Below, one piece after another: positions 10,690 to 20,861 of a stretch of 64,000 bases of DNA. The translations under genes were made by a program, and so were the position numbers. The stretch comes from Apostichopus japonicus. Lineage: Eukaryota; Echinodermata; Holothuroidea; Aspidochirotida; Stichopodidae. The DNA is taken from positions 28,154,166-28,218,165 of the forward strand of contig NC_092579.1 in the NCBI RefSeq assembly GCF_037975245.1. Direction: 5' to 3'. Every line of letters starts with the position of its first letter. Within the stretch, counting starts at the first letter, position 1. Below the pieces are notes generated by a model. That model did no database searches. It was not told the origin of the DNA and saw only the letters and a list, made by a program, of their open reading frames with translations.

Positions 10690-12050
10690 TTTTCAAGCTT
10701 TGACTTATTCTGAGTCATCTCACCAGTGTCTAACAATTACAAAACAGGTGTCTAAATATTAACATATCAATATAGAGAGACAGAGCCTTAATTAATAATC
10801 TCTTTGCAATCTTAATCCCCTCTCTCAGACATGCCATTTGACTCTGGGTAGTATATCGGTTAGAGGTAGTATGATAAAGTTGATACAATATGGAAAAAGT
10901 ATCAAAATGCAAACTTCTGAAGTGAGGTCCATTATCAGTAATAACAATACCATGATATGCAAATGTGTAATTTACAAATAATAATGCATTATTACTGTTG
11001 CACTCTTAGGCGTAAGGTAAATAAGAAATCTGAAAATCACCTGAATAATAATCGATTAAATATCAGATAACCCATTTCTATTCCACCCAAAGAGATTAGC
11101 TCCCAGTGTGTTTTCCCCAGGGGTCTATATGGGATACCACGTGACTGCATAGCCTCTCTTTGATTCTGCTTCCTGTGTGTGCGTTACAGATAGAACACTT
11201 AGAAACTTAGATGTTCAATCTCAGCATTCAATTGAGATCAAAGCTTTACGTCCCTATCGCTTCTTTTGAATTTGTCTATGCCAAGGTGAGCACCGTGAAA
11301 CTGACAGAGGAATACTTGGTCTCATCTTAGCTGGAATAAATTAATTTATCACCTCTAAATCAAAAAGCATCATTTAAACAATAATCTTATGTCTGTAATT
11401 CCAATCAGATTTTGTACGACTTACAGGTAGATTTGCTCTTGCATTTAGGTCATCCTTGGTTACCTATATCAACTCTTCCATGGCTTCATCTTGACTAGAA
11501 AACAGGAAGCATTCACTGAACGTTCATTTCTATTTGTTAATTGCGCCATGAACATTCTTTGAGTGGTGTGTTCGCATTATAAGTCGTTATTAAGTCGTTA
11601 TTATTAATGTTACTTTGGAAATTGGTAACATCCATCGACTAGCTACTTCAAAATATTTTTCACCGAAGGTATCAGCCACTATGTGTAGACTTGCTCTAGA
11701 CAATATGTCTGCAATATATAGGTCTGTTCAATGACGGTACTTTACATGCTGTGGGTACTTTTTTAACTATCGTTAACATTTGGGAGTAGCCTCGCCACAT
11801 GTATGTGGCGTTGATCAACCTTTGACCATAGGAATACTCATGAAAACGTTCACACCTGAAAAACTGGTAAGCATTTCTGTTTTTACTTTGAGGGTACTTT
11901 TGCTGACTTTTAATCGAATAATTTGGAAGCATGGGAAACTGATGCACCATCTGAGAATCACAGCTCTGACCCGTAGGTGGCAAGAGTCAACAGATCTAGG
12001 GTATACTAACTCGGCATCCTGAAGAACCCGGTCATAATTTCTGAGGTCTC
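10690..12050 (-). mobile_element. Decayed Ty3/Gypsy RNase H-integrase fossil, copy 1
   Basis: Read on the minus strand, broken frames hold recognisable Ty3/Gypsy pieces in the right order: an RNase H piece with FRCERFHEYSYG (about 11,830-11,900), a zinc-finger/integrase-core start with CSICNAHTQE (about 11,140-11,210) and an integrase catalytic piece with an ITDNGPHF-like segment followed by a degenerate YPQSNG..ER..KI (about 10,800-10,950). Frames shift and stops interrupt them, so the element is dead. No LTRs were identified. The same fossil sits at 18,540-19,690, so insertion and most decay came before the duplication. Confidence 0.72.
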
Positions 12051-12538
12051 GTATAACTATCTGCCTCTATATGATCTCTTCTCGGAATAGTACATGACTA
12101 CATATTTATTGTATACGTACTAGATAGTTTCAGGACGCTTCAATATATCTTCATCTCATCTTAAATTTTACAATATCGATTATTAAAACAAACTTGCAAT
12201 CTGGTATATGAAAAATGCGACAAGGAGATATTTTTATTATATTATATATTATATTATTTTTATTTTTATTAACTTTAATTAAATCCAATGAAAGAGTCTC
12301 TTGTGCGCTCTTGACTGTGTGGATACTTGGGTATTATTACTCTCTGTTATAATTATTATTTAGCAATATGATTTGCCTGTGTGATAAATAAGTCCAGGAT
12401 AAGATATGAATAATATACATAGATAGCTTCGGAAAACGTCAATTACAATGTTCATAATTTCATTTTTTATTATCGATTGATGCAGCGAATTCTGTTCATG
12501 CATTGTACATAAACTTATTAATTTCAGAAAAAACATTA

Positions 12539-12826
12539 TTAATACATACAGCAGGTTTGTCCTCCTTGCACATTACATAAGCCACCGGTTACATTGTACG
12601 AACATCCAAGTTGAGTTGATTTTGGTAAAATTATATTAAATAATTTCACTCGAGTAGTCAAGTCGTATTTGGACTTAAGAGAGAGAAATTTGTGCATTCT
12701 TGTATTGCACTTGCGATTAAAACTGATATATGGGAACTGTGTCTTGGCGAAAAAATGTCGAACATTGAATGGATAATTACATTCATTCAGTGTCGAACAT
12801 GTCTTTGATGAAATATCATGGTCCAT
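12539..12826 (-). CDS. Cysteine-rich small ORF, possible terminal exon (copy 1, open)
   Basis: A 95-residue frame. After a CATCAAAG acceptor-like site it reads TCSTLNECNYPF, an FPYISFNRKCN segment, then TRVKLFNIIL, QLGCSYN and ends QTCCMY. The layout (C.YP near the start, FP.I....C in the middle, a LGC near the end) is loosely IL-17/cystine-knot like, which is inference only. The copy in the second duplication (20,135-20,420) has AAG changed to TAG and one Cys changed to Tyr. Either this copy is a surviving exon or both are relics. Confidence 0.28.
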   Translation of the reverse strand: MDHDISSKTCSTLNECNYPFNVRHFFAKTQFPYISFNRKCNTRMHKFLSLKSKYDLTTRVKLFNIILPKSTQLGCSYNVTGGLCNVQGGQTCCMY

Positions 12827-12839
12827 TGAAATTCAGTGC

Positions 12840-12920
12840 CAGTTGCGGATCCATGGGTTAACACCCTCCCTCCCGACCCCCTCCCCCTTTTACAACACCA
12901 TGACACCAAAAAAACAAAAA
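12840..12920. repeat. C-rich dispersed repeat fragment
   Basis: TTGCGGATCC followed by C-rich sequence and an A-rich tract. It resembles the other GGATCC-plus-homopolymer pieces in the window (21,100-21,310, 37,070) and is duplicated at 20,435-20,525. Confidence 0.5.
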
Positions 12921-13258
12921 AATTAAAGGTAGTTACAATTGTGTTCAGAAGTGTCGATGGGTCAGGTCTGATCCCGCACACAAATATGTCACAGGGTCTC
13001 ATTTTTCCTATTCTTCAAATATGTAGATCATGATCTGTAATAATGTATGATTATATGGTCGATATTGATTACATAACGATTGGTACTGTGTGATTACACA
13101 ACCGATAATGATTAAACAACGATATACGTATAATTGTATTATAACAAAGTCGATAGTGATGGCATAATTCTTGTAATAATGTTTTCCATGTTATTTAAAA
13201 CAGTTAGAAACTCGTGTTGTGATTATACAACACAAAGTTTTAATAATTTAACGTTACT

Positions 13259-13375
13259 TTAAAAGAGTATTGCAAGTGCCTCTGCTGCATACTCCTTATC
13301 AGGAGGTGGAAAGCGCCGAGGGCTATCGAGGTATTTCTTGACCCCTGGAATGGCAGAAAATGTTGTCACAAATAA
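13259..13375 (-). pseudogene. Orphan GST terminal exon (duplicated fragment)
   Basis: A 117 bp copy of the last exon of the GST gene at 20,862-26,320, with its CACAG acceptor and an in-frame stop (TAA here, TAG in the working copy). It reads FVTTFSAIPGVKKYLDSP and ends AILF, differing at its first residue (L for S). No other GST exon lies near it, because the duplication breakpoint fell in the GST intron just upstream of this exon. It has stayed open, which fits a recent duplication better than function. Confidence 0.88.
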
Positions 13376-13932
13376 CTGTGGAATTAATATTTAAAAAAAA
13401 AACGTGAAACAGAAAACGTAAGTACCGAAAATTGACAAGCTTTTATTTAAATCATCTCAAATTTCTTGCAACTCTTTTAAAAATTAGAAATTAATTAATT
13501 TTAGAAATTAACAGTATATAACAAAACAACGTTATATGCTTGTTTTCGTTATAGTTAATGATAATGCTATGTAGCCTATCACTGTTAGACATAATGTGAC
13601 AACAGAGAATGCAATAATGAAAGTATGCCAAAGTTCGGTGCATCCTGTCTCTGGCATGCCCTTCACATAATTACATGGTGACGATGTAATTTGCGTGTAA
13701 CAAATGGGTATCGTTATCAGTTTCAAATTCGAGTTAATCGGTAATAAAATATTGACATTTTTGTTTCTACTCTTGGACTAATAACAGTTGTTAGAAGTAG
13801 GCTGCATGAGATGAGGATTCAACCGTATATACTTCAGTAGTTCGCAAATTATATACAGTAGCGGTACGAGACTGGCATATTCGGATTGGTATTTGTTAAA
13901 TTACCGTAAGAACAAGGCTGTGTTGTAATATC

Positions 13933-16728
13933 ATGGCGTTCTATTTGAAGGAAAGACGTAAAGAACAACAAGAAAGTGCGTCTTTATTGTTCGCAAATGA
14001 CGATATCTTGTCCCTTCGAGGAACAGACGACATAGCAGACGAAGAACTTGGAGGAGGAGGAGGAGGAGGAGGAGGAGGAGGAGGAGGAAGAGGAAGAGGA
14101 AGAGGAAGAGGAAGAGGAAGAGGAGGAGAAGATGAAGATGAAGATGAAGATGAAGATGAAGATGAAGAATTAGACAAGCCTAGATTGCCAATTCCGACCA
14201 CCGTCTGGTTGATTATGAAGATAACTTGTGTATTTTTTCAAAACAAACTAGCCGTTCCAAGAGAGTGTTTCAGATGTCACATACTCGAACGAAACAAATC
14301 AGTGAGTCAATTTGTACTTTTATCTATATAAAATATTGCATATTTTTATTTATTGAAAGCCTAATGCTTGCACTACGCGGTGAATTACTTCATATTTGCT
14401 GTAAGAAAATAATGTGGCTAAATGGTCGTAGTCTCTCTGAATATGGAATATTTTTGTCGAATATTAATTATCCTTGATCTTACAATATTTAACCTTCCGT
14501 TGCTGTTTTTCTGCAGAACAAAGATGTCGTGTCCGGCACTTACCTTTTCGATAAGGGGGTATTTTTTGGGGTTAAGGCGGGGGTTTGCTTTACAAATCAA
14601 ACTTATACTTAATAAACTAAACAATGAGAATTGCTCCAAACGAAAAGATAAAATACATTTTGTACATGTTCCTGAATCTGATAGTCTTCATCAATTGTTT
14701 AATACAATTTCTTAGATTAGTGGAAGTTCGACATGTTCTGAATCTGAGAGTCTTCATCAACTGTTTAATACAATTTCTTAGATTAGTGGAAGTTCGACTA
14801 ATGAATGGAATGGTTGCCTAAATGGAGACAGATATGATTACTCGACTAGTGAAAGGACAAACCATTATGACGTAATGCAGTCTGAAAACTGTACAGCGTG
14901 TGACAGCTACTGGTGGGATTATAATGGGAGAGTATGCCGGTATGCAGATACAGATATAGGTATGTATGATCATATAGTATGAACTATGCGAACTGTTCCA
15001 TGCAATTATTGGTGTTTCTCCAAAGTCACATGAACTTTATTGTGCTGTTATTTCACGTAATTATGACGTCATTCTGATACTATGATCTACTTGACAAATT
15101 GAAAAGAAACAACATACATGTCAAACTACACACTGCACGGATAGGGTCTCAAATAAGCTACTGTAAATCTTCCTGATCATTTGGGTCTCTAAACTTAACT
15201 AAATGATACCGATAAAAAGTTATCTTTATAACAGGTGATCCACAAGGGACCTCGCGAACCGTTTCTATCTCACTATCAGATTTCGCTATATATATATTCT
15301 AATCTCCATCATTATAATCCACCGAAACTCCTTTATAAACCTTGAGCGGACAGGGTATATTATTAATCATTTTTCTTATACAGTCACACATTGTCTTCGT
15401 TTTCCTTAAAGGTGTTGGAACCTGGAATCACCGTGGCAGCTGGGTTGTATCTGTGCTTCTACTCTTTAGCATCTCTGTCAATAACGCCTACGAAGTCATC
15501 ACGTTTGCTCATTTTAATCGGGAGAATACGTACTTTCTCGTCAACTTGTTATCTTTCTTCATCTTCATGACGATATTATCCCTCTATCCGATCATGAGTT
15601 TGTATTCGAAGATTACGACAGTAGTAACGCAAGGGAGGATTTCTCGAGCTCAAATATCATGGACAAGAACTCTCAATGTCCGTTACATTTTATGCCGTCT
15701 ACAATTCATAGAATTTCGGAGAGGTGAGTGATTAATTAATTAATTAAACGAAATTAATTAATTAATTAAACGAAATGGGATCAAACTGTTCCAGTTTGTG
15801 TATGACCACATTTCTGACGTTTGTATAACACAGAAACCGTAATCACATATAGGCCTTCAATACCCATAGGCTAAGGGAAGCGTGGGCTGGGGGGGGGGGG
15901 CTTCTACAGCCCCCAACCAAATATTTTGTGAAAATTCAGGCAATAGGCTGCGAGTTTTCGAATAACCGATGCATGCCATATATGATTTGCAAATTAACCA
16001 AAAACAAATTGGTTATATTTTTCGGCCAAGTCGTTACAGCCCCCCCCCCCCCCCCCAATCAAATTGGGCCCTATGCTACTACCGACGTTAATAGTCTACG
16101 GTTCCTAGAGATAATATCGTCTGGGTGGGAGAAAAACGGGCCCAATTGTGGAAAGATTAAGTAGCCCATAAAATATACAAGACATTATCTGATCTATACA
16201 TAGACATTTGTTTTCGTGGAAAATGTGATATGTGACGTATTTGACAAAATGAAACCCTAGTAAGAGAAAATATTACTGTTTTTGACAACTAAGAACGTAT
16301 AAAGTATCTTTCAATATGTTTTTGTAAGTTACTTTGTTTTTCTGTTCAGGTATTTGTAGGGCAAGACTTATTCAGCACTGCTTAATCAGGCGTAATCGGC
16401 AGTTTTTAATTGCTTGCAGTTGGTTGTGATTATATTATTTCTCTCGCTCGCGTACTAGACTTAAAAACCCTATTTGTTCATTTAGCTAGAACGTTTCCTG
16501 TTTAAAAGGTGGGGGTGGGACCATTTTTGGCATAGTTTTGTGCATGGAACAATTTAGAAAGTAATGTGATTTTGTCTTATAGTGAGACGTGGAAGGTTAC
16601 AGAAAAGGCAACCAGTTTTTGTAATTGCTAATGTCCTAAGCTTACAGTTGTAAACGATAAATATGATGATGATGATGATAATAATAATAATAATGATGAT
16701 AATAATAATAATAATAATAATGATGATG

Positions 16729-16801
<73 letters not shown>

Positions 16802-17570
16802 TAATAATAATGATAATAAAAATAATCATATTTTTGAAATTAATAATGTTTTATTTTCTCCTTTTCTGTCAGGATTACCTGGAAAGAAAATGCTGTTGAT
16901 TTGCTTTGCTTGGCCAATGGAATTGTTTCTTCATCGATTTCTAATATATTCTCCTATCCACATATGTCCAAAACGTGAGGGTTTCCACTTTTCCAAATTC
17001 CAGACATTGATAGTAACCCTTCTTTCTATGATCGTTTGGACTAATTTTCAATACCTCTTGTTCTTGTGTCGCATCTCATTCATGCGTCAATTTCAACTTG
17101 TGCAAACCTTCGTTAAGAATCATCAGGGGGATTTGGACGGATGCCGCCAAATGATATGGACCGTTGTGTGCGACTTTAATTGCTATAGAAAGTTTGTCTA
17201 CGTGTATATGATGTTAATGTTACCGTTTGTTACATGGGGGATAACCACGTCCGTATGTATGCAGTACAAGCAAGGTGAAGAGGACATTCCTTGCAACAAC
17301 ATCTTATGGATGATTTGGTCGGAACATTTCATGTTTCTGAGTTTAAGTCTCTCCGCAGTTGGTGGTCTTGACGTGTCGTACATGTGGGACCATTTTCGCC
17401 ACAATATCCTTACCACTACGCACACAAATGACACCGCACACTTTTGGCGTAAAATTAATCACCATCTGGATCACATGTGCTTGGAATCATGCAGCATTAC
17501 ATGGACAATGGCATTGTCATTCATCAGTTCCTACATGGCAGTCTATAGCACTGGTCTGCAAAATACATAG
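13933..17570 (+). CDS. Multi-pass membrane protein, gene C (complete, 4 exons)
   Basis: Exons 13933-14301, 14782-14959, 15412-15723 and 16873-17570 join in frame to 518 residues. The protein is identical to gene B outside the exon 1 Gly/RG/DE tract, apart from V to A in ESVSLL versus ESASLL. Exon 4 shows one silent change by eye (TTT to TTC). Topology and features are as for gene B: a basic start, a low-complexity RG and acidic tract, a Cys-rich loop with an NCT sequon, and six to eight membrane stretches. Introns are also nearly identical to gene B. The upstream 250 bp is duplicated too, so both genes probably have the same promoter. Confidence 0.82.
14047..14169 (+). repeat. Coding GGA/GAA/GAT microsatellite in gene C exon 1
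   Basis: Equivalent of 6217-6333, with a shorter Gly run and longer RG and DE blocks. Total length differs by four codons and the frame is kept. Confidence 0.95.
16663..16827. repeat. (ATA/ATG)n trinucleotide microsatellite in gene C intron 3
   Basis: Copy of the 8846-8998 tract, expanded in its ATA core. Confidence 0.95.
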
Positions 17571-18539
17571 TGTGACTGGTGTATCAGTAGTGTTATTCTA
17601 TCGTAGTAGTATCAAAGGTGGCTAATGATACTGCTAATTAGTGGCATGTGCCTAAAACAATACTATATTAAAATCTATAGAAGGATGCATCTGTATAGCT
17701 TCAACTGTTGTTTACTTTTAAAGTAAAACTATATAATGAAACTAAAGACAAAGAATCCATGGGAACGTTGTAGTAAATGTTATTTCATGCGGTTCAATGT
17801 GTTATTTCTATGGGAATGGAATCTGACGTGAGATAACAAAGACTTTGGTTACCATGGGCGCCCAGTTTCCGTAAATTTCAACTCTTTATTTATCCAGCAA
17901 CTGCAAATACTTTCAACTTTCATTACGTTTTCATGTTGGATCGAGGGTTTGGAAATAACAAAATAATCAATGGGGGCTATCCTGAAACACTACATGAAAT
18001 TTGTAACTATGTTGTTCTATTACTCACAGCACTCTCAATTGGTGCAAACGCAAGCGTTGATTACTTCGGAAGAACGGTTTTAGATTATAGATATTTTATA
18101 ACCATGCAAAAATATGTTGATTGGTTCAGTAGTTTGATCTTACTCGCCTGTTTTTGTTACGAAAATCCACATATCGCCAACTAATATAGCTTACTGATAT
18201 GCACCAGTTGTCAACAAAAATCACACTTTCAACGTTTTAACTTTTCTTTTCGTGTTTGTAAATGCTTGTAAATGTAATAAATGTTAAACATGTTCTCAGT
18301 GAAACTAATCTACCTTATAATTCATCTCTTGTATACCAGCAAGTTATATTTTGTGAAACATTACATTATGTTTTGTTCTCTATAGAAGCGACTTAATTTA
18401 AAGCACAAAATACAAATTCAAGACAGAGGAATTAAAGTTCTCTGAAATGTATCCCAGGCCCTGTTGGGGACTGTAATAAGCTTGATACAAGATATAATTA
18501 ACAGACGTGATGTTATTGTTTTTTCAAGCTTTGACTTAT

Positions 18540-19690
18540 TCTGAGTCATCTCACCAGTGTCTAACAATTACAAAACAGGTGTCTAAATATTAACATATCA
18601 ATATAGAGAGACAGAGCCTTAATTAATAATCTCTTTGCAATCTTGACATGCCATTAGACTCTGGGTTGTATATAGGTTAGAGGTAGTATGATAAAGTTGA
18701 TACAATATGGAAAAAGTATCAAAATGCATACTTCTAAAGTGAGCTCCATTATCAGTAATTACAATACCATGAAATGCAAATTTGTAATTAACAATGCATA
18801 TACTGTTTCACTCTTAGGTGTTAGGTAAATGAGAAATCTGAAAATCACCTGAATAATAATAATCGATTAAATATTAGATACGTGACCATTTCTACTCCAC
18901 TCAAAGAGATTAGCTCCCAGTGTTTTTTCCCCAGAGGTCTATATGGGATACCACGTGACTGCATATAGCCTCTCTTTGATTCTGCTTCCTGTGTGCGTTA
19001 CAGATAGAACACTTAGAAACTTAAATTTTCAATCTCAGCATTCAATTGAAGCAAAAGCTTTACATCCCTAGCGCTTCTGTTGCAGTTTTCTATCCCAAGG
19101 TGAGCACTGTGAATCTGACAGAGGAATACTTGGTCTCATCTTAGCTGGAATAAATTAATTATCACCTCTAAATCAGAAACAATCATTTAAACATTAATCT
19201 GATGTATGTAATTCCAGTCAGATTTTGCGCGACTTACAGGTAGATTTGCTCTCGCATTTAGGCATTCTTGCATTTAGGTCATCCTTGTCTGGTTAGCTAT
19301 ATCAACTCTTCGTATGTGTAGACTTGCTCTAGACAATACGTCTGCACTATATAGGTCTGTTCCATGACGGTACTTTACATCATGTGGGTACTTTTTTAAC
19401 TATCGTTAACATTTGGGAGTAGCCTCGCCACATATATGTGGCGTTGGTCAATCTTTGACCACACGAATTCTCATGAAAACGTTCACACCTGAAAACTGGT
19501 AGGCATTTCTGCTTTTACTTTGAGGGTACTTTTGCTGACTTTTAATAGAATGATTTGGAAGCGTGAGAAACTGATGCACCATCTGAGAATCACAGCTCTG
19601 ACCCGTAGGTGGCAAGAGTCAACAGATCTAGGGTATACTAACTCGGCATCCTGAAGAACCCGATCATAATTTCTGAGGTCTCGTATATGG
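18540..19690 (-). mobile_element. Decayed Ty3/Gypsy RNase H-integrase fossil, copy 2
   Basis: Same pieces as 10,690-12,050, with more changes: a deletion near 18,645, a small insertion in the AATAATAAT tract near 18,855, and a ~180 bp loss near 19,310 where copy 1 has its ACAGGAAGCATTCACTG region. It shares the same decayed frames, so the element was already dead when duplicated. Confidence 0.72.
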
Positions 19691-20134
19691 GAAATGCCTA
19701 TCTGCCTCTATATGATCTCTTCTCGGAACAGTACATGACTACATATTTATTATATACGTACTAGATACGTACTAGTTCCAGAACGCTTCAATACTCTTCA
19801 TCTCATCTGTAATTTTACAATATCGATTATTAAAACAAACTTGCAATCTAGTATATGCTAAAAGATATTTTAAACTTTAATTAAATCCAATGAAAGAGTC
19901 TCTTGTGCACCCTTGACTGAGTGGATACGTGCGTATTATTACTCTTTGTTATAATTATTATTAAGCAATATGATTTGCCTGTGTGATAAATAAGTCCAGG
20001 ATAAGATATGAATAATAATCGTAGATAGCTTCGGGAAGCGGCAATACACTGTTCATAATTTCATTTTTTATAATCGATTGATGCAGCGAATTCTGTTCAT
20101 GCACTGTACATTAACTTATTAATTTCAGAAATAC

Positions 20135-20420
20135 ATTATTAATACATACAGGTTTGCCTTCCTTGCACATTAGATAAGCCATCGGTTACATTGTACGAAC
20201 ATCCAAGTTGAGTTGATTTTGGTAAAATTATATTAGTTAATTTCACTCGAGTAGTCAAGTCGTATTGGGACTAAAGAGAGAGAAATTTGTGCATTCTTGT
20301 TTTGCACTTGCGATTAAAACTGATATATGGGAACTGTGTCTTGGCGACAAAATGTCGAACATTGAATGGATAATTACATTCATTCAGTGTCGAATATGTC
20401 TTTGATGAAATATTATGGTC
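20135..20420 (-). pseudogene. Cysteine-rich small ORF, copy 2 (stopped)
   Basis: Second copy of 12,539-12,826. An in-frame TAG replaces AAG in the HKFLSLK segment, a Cys is changed to Tyr near the start, and bases are missing near the C-terminus. If this was ever an exon, the copy is dead. Confidence 0.4.
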
Positions 20421-20861
20421 CATTGAAATTCAGTGCCAATTGCGGATCCATGGGTTAACACCCTCCCTCCCGACCCCCTCCCCATTTTACAACACCATGA
20501 CACCAAAAAAAAAAAAAAAAAAAATTAAAGGTAGTTACAATTGTGTTCAGAAGTGTCGATGGGTCAGGTCTGATCCCGCAGACAAATATGTCACAGGGTC
20601 TCATTTTTCCTATTCTTCAAATATGTGCATCATGATATGTAATAATGTGTGATTATAATGGTCGATATTGATTACATAACGATTTGTACTGTGTGATTAC
20701 AAAACCGATAATGATTAAACAACAATATACGTATAATTGTATTATAACAAAGTCGATAGTGATGGCATAATTCTTGTAATTATGTTTTCCATGTTATTTA
20801 AAACAGTTAGAAACTCGTGTCGTGATTATGCAACACAAAGTTATACTCATTTAACGTTACT

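Larger units (their letters stand above)
5681..13478. repeat. Tandem segmental duplication, copy 1
   Basis: This ~7.8 kb segment is repeated in direct orientation at 13507-21082. It starts at ATTAACAGTATATAAC and ends at a shared AACTCTTTT. It holds gene B, a decayed Gypsy fossil, a cysteine-rich ORF and an orphan GST terminal exon. The 28 bp between the copies (13479-13506) is AT-rich filler not found at the other breakpoints. Gene B and its introns are almost identical to copy 2, whereas the downstream third is visibly more diverged. Confidence 0.93.
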
